DNA of 64,000 nucleotides, from positions 130,092,001-130,156,000 of the forward strand of contig NC_092341.1 in NCBI RefSeq assembly GCF_046630445.1, read 5' to 3'. The position numbers were made by a program, and so were the translations under genes. How positions within the stretch are numbered: position 1 is the stretch's first letter; every line of letters begins with the position of its first letter. Below the pieces are notes generated by a model. It did not search any database and was not told the origin of the DNA. It worked only from the letters and a program-made list of their open reading frames with translations. This stretch comes from Rutidosis leptorrhynchoides (lineage: Eukaryota; Streptophyta; Magnoliopsida; Asterales; Asteraceae). Of this stretch, positions 12,209 through 23,105 are shown piece by piece.

Positions 12209-12814
12209 ATGTCTGCCTCTAGCACAAATCCCATTGACTCACCTAATAATAACAAAGAGTCGAATATATATTGGCAAGATTCACAAGTTCCCGAAGAATC
12301 GGAAGAAGAGGAAACGGAACCGGAAGAAGAGGAACCGGAAGAAGAGGAACCAGAAGAAGAGGTTCCGGAGGGGGGAATAGTAGGAACCACAGAAAACCGA
12401 TCAAATAAAAGAAAATCCTCAACCAATGGACCAAAGTTAAAAATGGTCAATGGTGTTTCCGCTAAGGAAGCAAAATATTGGGAAAATTACCAATTTTCCG
12501 ATGAATCGGATCCTGATGAGGATTCCGATGATGTTATAGAAATTACCCCGACCCAATTTAATGAGGTAAAAGAAAATAATAAGGGAAAAGGCATCAAAAT
12601 AGAGAAACCCGATTCCAACCCCGATGAACTTTATATGTATTCGCAAGATCCGTATTTTCTAAAATGTAACAATGACCCGGAAACCTCTAAACCACCTGGT
12701 TTTTCTAAACCATTGTGGAAAACGACAGCTCGTATTAGGGGAGCATCATATATCCCTAGGAAATTAGCAAAACGAACCAAGTCCGAAGAAGAAGAAACGA
12801 GTGAGTCAGATTAA
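12209..12814 (+). CDS. Acidic ORF before gag in element A, unknown function
   Basis: A 201-residue open frame beginning ATGTCTGCC right after an AG. Residues 25-55 are a Glu/Pro-rich acidic block with repeated EEEPEEE units. A second acidic Ser/Asp stretch lies near residues 95-115, and the C-terminus is basic then acidic (KLAKRTKSEEEETSESD). I recognise no domain. The codon structure and an intact frame in an element with a broken pol suggest a real product. It lies between the primer site and gag, where chromoviruses normally have no gene. Element C has a different acidic, Ser-rich frame in the same place, also starting MS and preceded by AG. A nuclear or chromatin-binding role is only a guess from its acidity. 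Confidence 0.55.
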   Translation: MSASSTNPIDSPNNNKESNIYWQDSQVPEESEEEETEPEEEEPEEEEPEEEVPEGGIVGTTENRSNKRKSSTNGPKLKMVNGVSAKEAKYWENYQFSDESDPDEDSDDVIEITPTQFNEVKENNKGKGIKIEKPDSNPDELYMYSQDPYFLKCNNDPETSKPPGFSKPLWKTTARIRGASYIPRKLAKRTKSEEEETSESD

Positions 12815-12951
12815 AGAGTTGTAATCATGTTGTGTAATATATGTAATATAGTGTGCTTGTACTTTTATGTTCTATGTAAAAATTGCTTGTATTGTTTGTT
12901 AATTATCTTTTACGAATCTAATCCTTTTCTATTTTACAGTATAAAAACAAA

Positions 12952-13644
12952 ATGGACGTTAAGGGTAGACAACTGAATATTTTAGAAGACCTACCAGGGG
13001 ATATGATTGAGGAAATCTTGTCTAGAGTCGGTCAGAATTCATCAGCACATTTAGTTATGGCGAAATTAACTCGTCAAACATTTGAAAGACTTTCCAGAAA
13101 TGCCTTAGTTTATAAAAGGCTTTCCTTTGATAGGTGGGGTATATCACATTGGGGAGACTTTAAGTTACGCCGTGTTTTCTTTAAAGCGTTAAATGCGGGG
13201 AACCCAAATGCAATTTTACGCTACGGGTTAAGAACCTATTTTGACTCAACATATCCCAACATAGGATTTCGTGAGTTAGAAAGAGCTTCTAACATGCAAC
13301 ATAAAGAAGCATGTTATGCTTACGGGTTAGTGATGTTCGCTTCTTACCAAAGTGAGAAAAAGAACATCGGATTGCAGCTTTTAAATAAAACTTTCCCACA
13401 AGTGACGGATTCAGTAGTTGGGGTGAGAAACAAGGTTTTTAGATTATTACGGGGCTGTTGGACATTACGAAACCCTCGTCCTTTTGACGACATTACAACA
13501 TGCTGCCTAGCCAATGGTCATAACGGTTATTTTCCACAAGACCAAGGATGGAAAGTCGTCTTACTAAAACCAGAATGCATGACTTGTTTCTGGACTTATG
13601 AATTACGTGTCTTTATTTCCTTTGCTGAACAACTTGCGTATTAA
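12952..13644 (+). CDS. F-box-like protein carried by element A
   Basis: A 230-residue intact frame from ATGGACGTT with a good start context (AAAACAAAATGG). Residues about 9-55 read as an F-box: LEDLPGDMIEEILSRVG, a middle with TRQTFERLSRN, and LVYKRLSFD. Residues about 80-140 resemble the SEL1/TPR-like part of F-box proteins of the At2g35280 type (GNPNAILRYGL, EACYAYGLVMF). The C-terminus has a Cys-containing block (PECMTCFWTYELRVF). Host F-box proteins bind SKP1 in SCF ubiquitin ligases and choose targets with the C-terminal part. It lies in sense orientation between the primer site and gag, so it looks like a captured host gene. A U-rich 3' splice site (TTCTATTTTACAG) ends at 12939, just before its start. 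The family call is from memory of the motif pattern. Confidence 0.65.
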   Translation: MDVKGRQLNILEDLPGDMIEEILSRVGQNSSAHLVMAKLTRQTFERLSRNALVYKRLSFDRWGISHWGDFKLRRVFFKALNAGNPNAILRYGLRTYFDSTYPNIGFRELERASNMQHKEACYAYGLVMFASYQSEKKNIGLQLLNKTFPQVTDSVVGVRNKVFRLLRGCWTLRNPRPFDDITTCCLANGHNGYFPQDQGWKVVLLKPECMTCFWTYELRVFISFAEQLAY

Positions 13645-13991
13645 CTAGATTTATCTTCAAAACTGTCCTGTATCATAGTGTACTATATTTCATGTTATAT
13701 GTAATATAGCGAAGTTCTAAGTTTGAAGAATTTTTGTATGTGATATATTATTATAATTAGTTTTTCATATGGAATTATAGTAGTTGAATTGTATATTAGC
13801 TACTAAGTATGAACTTAACGGGTAGGTAGTACCCGAATTTAAACTTATAAAACGCTAATATGAAGAAAAAGCTTTTATAAATGAGTTCATATTATGCTAC
13901 GAGATACTATTGACTACTCTTAATATTCTGTATGATTAACTTGTTTCATTTGACTATTTTGAAGGAAATGGCACCGACTACTTGACACACC
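13645..13991 (+). other. Spacer between F-box-like ORF and gag in element A
   Basis: AT-rich, with no coding signal. It contains the words AACGGGTAGGTA (13818-13829), also found in the PPT region of the same element (18565-18576), so a PPT-like or duplicated element end may lie here. Confidence 0.4.
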
Positions 13992-15779
13992 TTGAATATG
14001 AGCGAAGAGGAATTCCGTGCCTTTCTTGCTTCAAACATAGCCGCAGTACAGGCCGCGCTACATACCAACAATAACTCTGAATCTAGCAATACAGCTAACG
14101 GCGCAAGAAATCGTGTAGGATGCTCCTACAAGGAATTCACTGCCTGCAAACCTTCAGAATTTGATGGGCCCGAAGGACCAATCGGATTAAAACGGTGGAC
14201 CGAGAAAGTTGAATCGGTGTTTGCCATAAGTAAGTGTGCTGAAGGAGACAAAGTGAAGTACGCTACGTATACCTTCACAGGTATTGCGTTAACATGGTGG
14301 AATACCTATCTAGAGCAAGTGGGACAAGATGCTGCTTACGCACAATCGTGGTCAGCATTCAAGCACCCTTTGAACGAGAAGTACCGTCCCAGAACCGAGG
14401 TCAATAAGCTCAAATCAGAACTTAAAGGGTTACGAACACAGGGATTCGATATTACTTCATACGAAAGACGATTCACAGAATTGTGCCTATTTTGTCCGAG
14501 AGCGTTCGAAGATGAGGAAGAGAAGATCGACGCGTTTGTGAAAGGGTTACCGGAGAGAATCCAAGAAGATATAAGTTCACACGAGCCTGCCTCCATACAA
14601 AAGGCATGTAGAATGGCTCACAAACTAGTGAACCAGATTGAGGGAAGAATTAAAGAACAGGCGGCCGAAGAGGCCAACGTGAAGTTAGTCAAAAGAAAGT
14701 GGGAGGAAAATGGTGATAAGAGTCACCAAAACAACAACAACTATCCCAACAATCGCAACATCAATCGCAACTACAACAAACGGCACAACAACAACAACAA
14801 CAACAACAATAACAACAACAACAACAACTACTACAACAATCATCCCAACAACAATAACAACCGCAACAACAACAACAACAACCAGAAGCAGCTATGCCAA
14901 AGGTGTGAAAAGTATCACTCGGGGTTTTGCACCAAATTTTGCAACAAGTGTAAAAGAAATGGTCATAGCGTGGCGAAGTGTGAGGTCTACGGACCAGGGG
15001 TTAACAGAACGACAGGAACAAATGGTGTCAGAACGAGTAATGGCGGAGCAAGTAGTGTCGGAGCAAGTTATGCCAATGTAGTTTGTTATAAATGTGGAAA
15101 ACCGGGCCACATTATTAGAGATTGCCCGAACCAGGAGAACACGAATGGACAAGGCCGCGGAAGAGTTTTCAATATTAATGCGGCAGAGGCACAGGAAGAC
15201 CTGGAGCTTGTTACGGGTACGTTTCTTATTGACAATAAATCTGCTTACGTTTTATTTGATTCGGGCGCGGATAGAAGCTATATGAGTAGAGATTTTTGTG
15301 CTAAATTAAGTTATCCATTGACGCCATTGGATAGTAAATTTTTACTCGAATTAGCAAACGGTAAATTAATTTCAGCAGATTATATATGCCGGAATCGAGA
15401 AATTAAACTGGGTAGTGAAATATTTAAGATTGATTTGATACCAGTAGAGTTAGGGAGTTTTGATGTAATAGTTGGCATGGACTGGCTGAAGGAGATGAAA
15501 GCAGAGATCGTATGTTACAAAAATGCAATTCGCATTGTACGAGAAGAAGGAGAACCCTTAATGGTGTACGGAGAAAAGGGAAACACGAAGCTACATCTTA
15601 TTAGTAATTTGAAGGCACAAAAACTAATAAGAAAAGGTTGCTATGCTGTTCTAGCACACGTCGAGAAAGCACAAACTGAAGAAAAGAGCATCAATGATGT
15701 TTCGCAAAAGAATTTCCTGATGTATTTCCGAAAGAATTACCGGGACTACCTCCACATCGATCTGTTGAATTTCAAATAG
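13992..15779 (+). pseudogene. Gag-protease region of element A
   Basis: The first ATG of the frame is at 13998. Parts in order: a Ty3-type gag core (GIALTWWNTYLEQVG, then FTELCLFCPRAF), a basic region, an Asn-rich linker from AAC triplets (about 14730-14885), two or three zinc knuckles (CNKCKRNGHSVAKC and CYKCGKPGHIIRDC), and an aspartic protease with VLFDSGADRSYM followed by GMDWL. This is the usual arrangement of Tekay-type chromoviruses. Gag forms the virus-like particle and the protease processes the polyprotein. It is part of a broken element and is treated as a fossil. Confidence 0.9.
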
Positions 15780-18541
15780 ATCTTGTACCAGGAGCTGCAC
15801 CAATAGCTCGTGCTCCTTACAGACTCGCACCCAGCGAGATGAAAGAACTGCAAAGCCAACTGCAAGAACTATTAGAACGTGGTTTCATTCGACCAAGCAC
15901 ATCACCATGGGGAGCTCCTGTTTTGTTTGTCAAGAAGAAGGATGGTACATTTAGGTTGTGTATTGACTACAGAGAGTTGAATAAACTTACCATCAAAAAC
16001 CGTTATCCACTGCCGAGAATTGACGACTTGTTTGATCAACTGCAAGGCTAGTCGGTTTATTCGAAAATTGATTTACGTTCTGGATATCATCAAATGCGAG
16101 TAAAGGAGGATGATATTCCAAAAACTGCTTTTAGGACGCGTTATGGTCATTACGAGTTTATGGTTATGTCGTTTGGATTGACTAACGCACCAGCTGTGTT
16201 CATGGACCTTATGAACCGAGTGTGTGGGCCATATCTTGACAAGTTTGTCATTGTTTTCATCGATGACATACTTATTTACTCAAAGAATGATCAAGAGCAC
16301 GAAGAACATTTGAGAAAAGTGCTAGAAGTATTGAGGAAAGAAAAACTGTACTCTAAGTTTTCAAAGTGTGCATTTTGGTTGGAAGAAGTTCAATTCCTCG
16401 GTCACATAGTGAACAAAGAAGGTATCCAGGTGGACCCGGCAAAGATCGAAACCGTTGAAAAGTGGGAAACCCCAAAAACTTCGAAGCATATACGTGAATT
16501 TTTAGGATTGGCTGGTTACTACAGAAGATTCATCCAAGATTTCTCCAAAATAGTAAAACCCTTGACTGCATTAACTCATAAAGGGAAGAAATTTTAATGG
16601 AAGGATGAACAAGAGAAGGCGTTTCAGTTATTGAAGAAAAAGCTAACTACAGCACCTATATTGTCATTGCCTAAAGGGAATGATGATTTTGTGATTTATT
16701 GTGACGCATCAAAGCAAGGTCTTGGTTGTGTATTAATGCAACGAATGAAGGTGATTGCTTATGCGTCTAGACAATTGAAGATTCACGAGCAAAATTATAC
16801 GACTCACGATTTGGAATTGGGTGCTGTTGTTTTTGCATTAAAGACTTGGAGGCATTATATATATGGAGTCAAAAGTATTATATATACCGACCACAAAAGT
16901 CTCCAACATATATTTAATCAGAAGCAACTGAATATGAGACAACGCAGGTGGATTGAACTGTTGAATGATTATGATTTTGAGATTCGATACCATCCGGGGA
17001 AGGCGAATGTGGTAGCCGAAGCTTTGAGTAGAAAGGATAGAGAACCTATACGGGTAAAAGCTATGAATATAATTATTCGTACTAACCTTACTACTCAAAT
17101 AAAGGAGGCGCAACATGGGGTTGTAAAAGAAGGAAAGTTGAAGAATGAGATACCCAAAGGATCAGAGAAACATCTTAATATTCGGGAAGACGGAACCCGA
17201 TATAGGGCTGATAGAATTTGGGTACCAAGATTTGGAGATGTGAGAGAAATGGTACTTAAGGAAGCACATAAAACCAGATATTCAATACATCCCGGAGCGA
17301 GGAAGATGTATAAAGATCTCAAGAAACACTTTTGGTGGCCGGGTATGAAAGCTGATATTGCTAAATATGTAGGAGAATGTTTGACGTGTTCTAAGTTCAA
17401 AGCTGAACATCAGAAACCATCAGGTCTACTACAACAACCTGAAATCCTGGAATGGAAATGGGAAAACATTACCATGGATTTCATTACTAAATTGCCAAGG
17501 ACTGCAAGTGGTTATGATACTATTTGGGTAATAGTTGATCGTCTCACCAAGTCAGCACACTTCCTGCCAATGAGAGGAGATGACAAAATGGAGAAATTGG
17601 CGCGATTGTATTTGAAGGAGGTTGTCTCCAGACATGGAATACCCGTCTCTATTATCTCTGATAGGGATGGTAGATTTGTTTCAAGGTTCTGGCAGACGTT
17701 GCAACAAGCATTGGGGACTCGTCAAGACATGAGTACTGCCTATCATCCACAAACTGATGGGCAGAGCGAAAGGACGATACAAATGCTTGAAGACATGCTA
17801 CGAGCATGTGTTATTGATTTCAGAAACAGTTGGGATCGACACCTACCGTTAGCAGAATTTTCCTACAACAACAGTTATCATTCTAGTATTGAGATGGCGC
17901 CGTTTGAGGTACTTTATGGTAGAAAGTGCAGGTCTCCGATTTGTTGGAATGAAGTGGGGGATAGATAGATTACGGGTCCGGAGATAATACAAGAAACTAC
18001 CGAGAAAATCATCCAAATTCAACAACGATTGAAAACCGCCCAGAGTCAACAAAAGAGCTACGCGGACAGTAAAAGAAAAGATATAGAGTTTGAAATTGGA
18101 GAAATGGTCATGCTTAAGGTTTCACCTTGGAAAGGCGTTGTTCAATTTGGTAAACGGGGGAAACTAAATCCAAGGTACATTGGACCATTCAAGATTATAG
18201 ATCGTGTAGGACCAGTAGCTTACCAACTTGAGCTACCTCAACAACTCGCGGCTGTACATAACACTTTTCACGTCTCGAATTTGAAGAAATGTTTTGCTAA
18301 AGAAGATCTCACTATTCCGTTGGACGAAATCCAAATCAATGAAAAACTTCAATTCATTGAAGAACCCGTTGAAATAATGGATCGTGAGGTTAAGAGACTT
18401 AAGCAAAACAAGATATCGATTGTTAAGGTTCGATGGAATGCTCTTAGAGGACCCGAGTTCACCTGGGAGTGTGAAGATCAGATGAAGAAGAAATACCCGC
18501 ATCTATTTCTAGAAGATTCGTCAACACCTTCAACGGCTTAA
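15780..18541 (+). pseudogene. Pol region of element A (RT, RNase H, integrase, chromo-like end), broken
   Basis: Parts in order: reverse transcriptase ([29 protein letters not shown]), RNase H ([22 protein letters not shown]), an integrase zinc-binding part ([16 protein letters not shown]), integrase core ([24 protein letters not shown]), and a C-terminal module with EIMDREVKRLKQNK and [14 protein letters not shown] that resembles the chromodomain-like end of Tekay/Del elements. About four breaks interrupt the reading frame, so the element does not look able to move by itself. Confidence 0.9.
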
Positions 18542-18564
18542 AATTTCTGGGACGAAATTTATTT

Positions 18565-18577
18565 AACGGGTAGGTAC
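18565..18577 (+). other. Polypurine tract region of element A
   Basis: GGGACGAAATTTATTTAACGGGTAGGTAC precedes the 3' LTR in two short pieces: GGGACGAAATTT, then AACGGGTAGGTA. The same layout is found in element C (reverse complement, near 31443-31480). Confidence 0.6.
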
Positions 18578-18940
18578 TATAGTGACCCGAACTTTTCCAT
18601 GTTTATATATATATTAATTGAGATTGATATTTACATGACTAAATGTTTCCAACGTGTTAAGCAATCAAACTTGTTAAGACTTGATTAATTGAAATAGGTT
18701 TTATATAGACAATTGACCACCCAAGTTGACCGGTGATTCACGAACGTTAAAACTTGTAAAAACTATATGATGTCATATATATGGATATATATATAGTTAA
18801 CATGGTATTATGATAAGTAAACATATCATTAAGTATATTAACAATGAACTACATATGTAAAAACAAGACTACTAACTTAATGATTTCGAAACGAGACATA
18901 TATGTAACGATTATCGTTGTAACGACATTTAATTGTATAT
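18578..18940 (+). repeat. 3' LTR of element A, first piece
   Basis: Matches the start of the 5' LTR (TAGTGACCCGAACTTTTCC onward) up to AATTGTATAT. Element B then interrupts it, and the LTR resumes at 47921. Confidence 0.9.
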
Positions 18941-20921
18941 TGATGTTATGCGAGGTGTATACGAAATAGTTTATATTTTACTAGGAAAAACTATTAAATA
19001 CGATACAATTTTACATAAGATATTTATTTATTTATAGAATGGATATACTTAAACCTTGCTACAACACTTATAGGCAGTGTACCTAATCGTACAGTAGTGT
19101 AGTTTTTAGTAAGTCCGGTTCGTTCCACAGGGAAATCTTTAAACAAAGCTCAACGCTATATTAATTTACTTTTATAAAAATATAAACATATATATAAGTA
19201 ATATTATTATTATAAAGGGGGTTTTTACCGTTTAATGACCGGTTTGTCGATTTTAAAACTTTAGTCGCAGTTAAAACCAAATGTAAAATATTAAAAATAA
19301 ATACAAGACTTAAATTAAAGTGTAAAGTAAATAACAATAATGAAATTGCGAATAATAAAAGTGCGATAAAATAAACTTGCGATAATTAAAGAGTACGATA
19401 ATTAAAAGTGCGATAAAATAAATGAATAATAAAAATGCGATAATTAGAAGTGCAATTAAATATAAAATAAAGGAAATTAAATATGAAATAAAAGAATTAT
19501 GCTTATTTAAACTTCCGTAATCATGATGTTTGACGTGTTGATTTTAGTTTTATGCCCATGGGTTAATTGTCCTTTGTCCTGGATTATTTAATATGTCCGT
19601 CTGGTTTTTGTCCATAACAGTCCATCACTCATAAATATAAAGTGCGAGTGTCCTCATCAAATTATTCTTATACCCGAAGTTAAATATTCCAACTAATTGG
19701 GGATTCGAATTGTAACAAGGTTTTAATACTTTGTTTAATGAATACACCAGGTTATCGACTGCGTGTAAACCAAGGTTTTACTACTTTGTTAACAATTACA
19801 CCAATTACCCTTGAATGTAATTTCACCCCTGTTTTAATTATTCTAGTGGCTATTAATCCATTCCCGTGTCCGGTTAAATGAACGATTATTCGTACATATA
19901 AATACCCCGCCCATCGTGTCCGATTGAGTGTATATGGTAATTTATAGGGACGCCCAATTGTAAATCTTTATATTAACATTAACAAACTTTCATTTAGTTA
20001 AACAAATATAAAGCCCATTAATAGCCCATAGTCTAATTTCCACAAGTGTCGTTCTTTTGTCCAAACCCCAATTATGGTACAAAGCCCAATTACCTAATTT
20101 TAGTAATTAGCCCAACATCATGATTACTTCGTTTTAAATAAGCATAATAATAACTTAGCTACGAGACATTAATGTAAAAAGGTTGAACATAACTTACAAT
20201 GATTAAAAATAGCGTAGCGTTACACGGACAGAATTTCGACTTACACCCTTACAACATTCGCTAACATACCCTTATTATTAGAATTAAAATTAAAATTAAA
20301 AATATTTATTTATATCATATGTTTGAGATAGAGGGAGATAGATTTTATGTGTTTAAAACTCGGCAGAAAACTGGCTTTATATAGGACCTGACCAGCATTT
20401 TCACTCCATGCGACTCGCATGGATTTTGTGCCTCTGGTCATGCGAGTCGCATGGCCACCCTGGATCCAGCCAAATTGCTTTGTTTTCTTCTTGCCGACGT
20501 AATATAATAATAATATATAATATATAATTATATATAATTATATATATATTATATTATATTCTTGTGCATAGTAGACTAGATATTTTTGGTCCGTTGCGTC
20601 GGGCGTTTCTTCTTGGCTCAGGTCCCGGTTTCGGATTTTCGGACGTCCTCGCGTACTATTTTATATCGTGTACTTTGCGTCTTGTAATTTGTACTCTTGT
20701 TATTTTGAGACGTTCCTCATCAATAATTTGAACCTTTTTGATTGAATCTTGTACTTTTTAGCTTTTTGGACCTTTCCGTCTTCAATTTGTCGAATCTGCC
20801 TTTTATCTTCACTTTTTAATATTTAAACGAATAGTGCTTGTAAATCGAACAATATCAACTAAAATTTTATCTTTCTTGGGGAATAATGCTGTAAAATATG
20901 TGTTCATTTTTAGCCTTATCA
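18941..20921 (-). repeat. 3' LTR of element B
   Basis: 1981 bp, TG...CA on either strand (TGATGTTATGCG... to ...AGCCTTATCA). It is nearly identical to 45940-47920. On the minus strand it carries the paired palindromes (20406-20453) followed by the TATA box (rc of 20376-20383). Confidence 0.95.
20376..20453 (-). promoter_or_regulatory. LTR promoter of element B: paired palindromes and TATA box
   Basis: On the minus strand, palindromes of the form CATGCGAGTCGCATG at 20439-20453 and 20407-20421 have centres 32 bp apart. The TATA box TATATAAA (rc of 20376-20383) starts about 31 bp past the second. The other LTR has the same layout at 47375-47452, with one palindrome altered at one base. Confidence 0.6.
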
Positions 20922-20940
20922 ATATTCCCACACTTAAGCG
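20922..20940 (-). other. Polypurine tract of element B
   Basis: The minus strand reads AAGTGTGGGAATAT directly against the LTR start TGATAAGG. The same tract precedes the LTR at position 93. Confidence 0.7.
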
Positions 20941-23105
20941 TTGCTTGTCCTCAAGCAATATAGTCTTGAAACACTTGAATCACTTCTTTATTCTTCACAC
21001 TTTGTACATAAGTGACTTCAATACAGCGGTATAAACAATGATAGTAACGATGTGGTTTAAAGGTGGGTGTGTCTTTTATAGTTGCCTCGGGTTTAGGTCA
21101 ACGACACTTGCAATCAAATAGCCGATTTACTTTCGGTTTCCAAAGCAAAGTGCACATTTGAAAGGTGGTTTACAGTCTCACATGACTATAAAAATTTAGA
21201 TCCTTAAGGAAATTGGATCTTTATGAAAACATTTGATCTTTTGAAAATTCAAGCTAGATTTTACCCTAGACAAGTTTTCTGATTTGATCCATCATCGGTG
21301 TTGCAAAATATATCTGTGGATCAATATTTTGGCTAAAACTTTTAGGCTCGTGTAATCCACTGCTATCCCTGTATCGGAAAGCACACATCCAGTTTACTTG
21401 TTCCGTATATTACCTTTCGGTAAACTACCGTCCGGTTGTAAAGGAAAGCGATGAACAAGAAACTGTTAAGGCAATGTCCAGTGACATGCAGATGATTATG
21501 GTCTTATTAAACGTGTCGGATGCTAGAACTATCCTTGGTAGGAGCGATAGTAAAGATCATCCTATGATTTTTCGGTCTGGCACAAGCTCCTGTCTCCGAC
21601 CATGCTATGCAACCACCGTTCTTACGGTTGACACCCGATTTAGTTCAGGTGACCTAATGAATTCCAGGTGAATTCCTAGGATTTTACGTTCAATGGTAAT
21701 GAACGCATTGAAAATGGATTTTCAGAAAACAAATCGGTTTGTAGTTTTGATCAAAATATTTTCTCGTTCAAGCTCGAGTTTAGATATCATTGAATTCCAT
21801 GAGTTTGAATTCTCAATCTTTAAGGTCAATCTCAAGGATTGAGTAATATCAGGCTTAAAAGCTGATTTTTAATCTTTAAGGAGATTATCCTTTCTGGGGA
21901 TCTGATTCATTAGTCTTATCCAGCTAATTTGCACGGTGCCTCCCCATTGTACGAGATAAATCCTTCTCATGGTTAGGATAAATCTGACCACTTGGCGACC
22001 CTGTTTGATGCTGAGGTCCGTGGATTTCCAGCCGATTTTAGTGATGACTTTTCTAGATTTTTCGTCAACCTACAGCTGGTCTGGACGACAACTTCATGAC
22101 CTAAATCAAGAAGCGCGTGTCTTTTTCGGAAGACTTTACTTCCTTCTAATGATGGAATTGATTCATCGTGTAGATCCATCTCTTCTTTTCTTTCATCGGG
22201 TAAAACATTTGATTATTGTTCAAAACAAAAGTATTTTCAATTGTTTGTACAAAAATATGTGATATGTTTTGAATAACTTGGCAAACTTTTCCCACACTTG
22301 GCTTTTATTTATATTTTTCTTTGCCTTTTTCTCTTCTATTCCATTCTTATTAAATGAATTCTAACGTTTTGGTTGTTTCTCAAATTATGTCCTTTCCGAG
22401 GTAACGATAATTTCGGCTCAATGACCTAGTTTTAATCGTTCATAAATATGTATAAACATGATTTTGAATCCATTTTGTTAAAAATTTTGAAAAATTTACT
22501 AGAAGTAAGTAGTCAGTATATAAGACTAGGGCTGTTCCTTGTTATCGGAGAGCACTAGATTCTAACACAACTACTGCGTTACTAGCATTTTTAATGGTAA
22601 CCAAGTGTTTAAAAAAAAAAATTTAAAATCCGAAAGAATTTAACCCCTTCTCACACTTAAGATCTTGCAATGCCCTCATTTGCAAGAAATCAGAAATAAT
22701 TTAAATTATTGAGGGTGATTATCGCAGAAAAATGATTAAATTTTACCAAAGTTTCAAACATATTGTCGTTTGATTGTTTGAATGATAAATGGTGCACGTC
22801 ATTTGTTCATTCCGTCTTGTTGTTATTTCACATATATTTTGCATCATTGTCGTCAAAAATTACTTGCTTTTGCTGAACTTAATGCCAGTCTTTGAAAACG
22901 CGTTGTTTTACCCTGTTTTGTGCATAAAATAGAATACATACAATACAAATATAATCATACATGCAATTTGAAATGGAACTTTGGCATCCCACTTTCAAAC
23001 TATAAGAAAAATATTAGTACATAATAATAATAAGAATATCAAACATTACATAAACGTAATAAAATGTTAAGTGTTTAAAATAAAATAAAAATTACCAACT
23101 TATCT
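20941..23105 (-). other. 3' non-coding internal region of element B
   Basis: About 2.2 kb between the env-like ORF stop and the PPT. It is AT-rich, and short open frames here show no coding look. Long 3' non-coding parts are common in Athila-type elements. I see nothing further in it. Confidence 0.6.

Noticed and set aside
20406-20453. Paired palindromes as a CRISPR-like array
   Set aside because: Only two units per site, each self-complementary, in plant LTR DNA. There is no spacer array and no cas gene.
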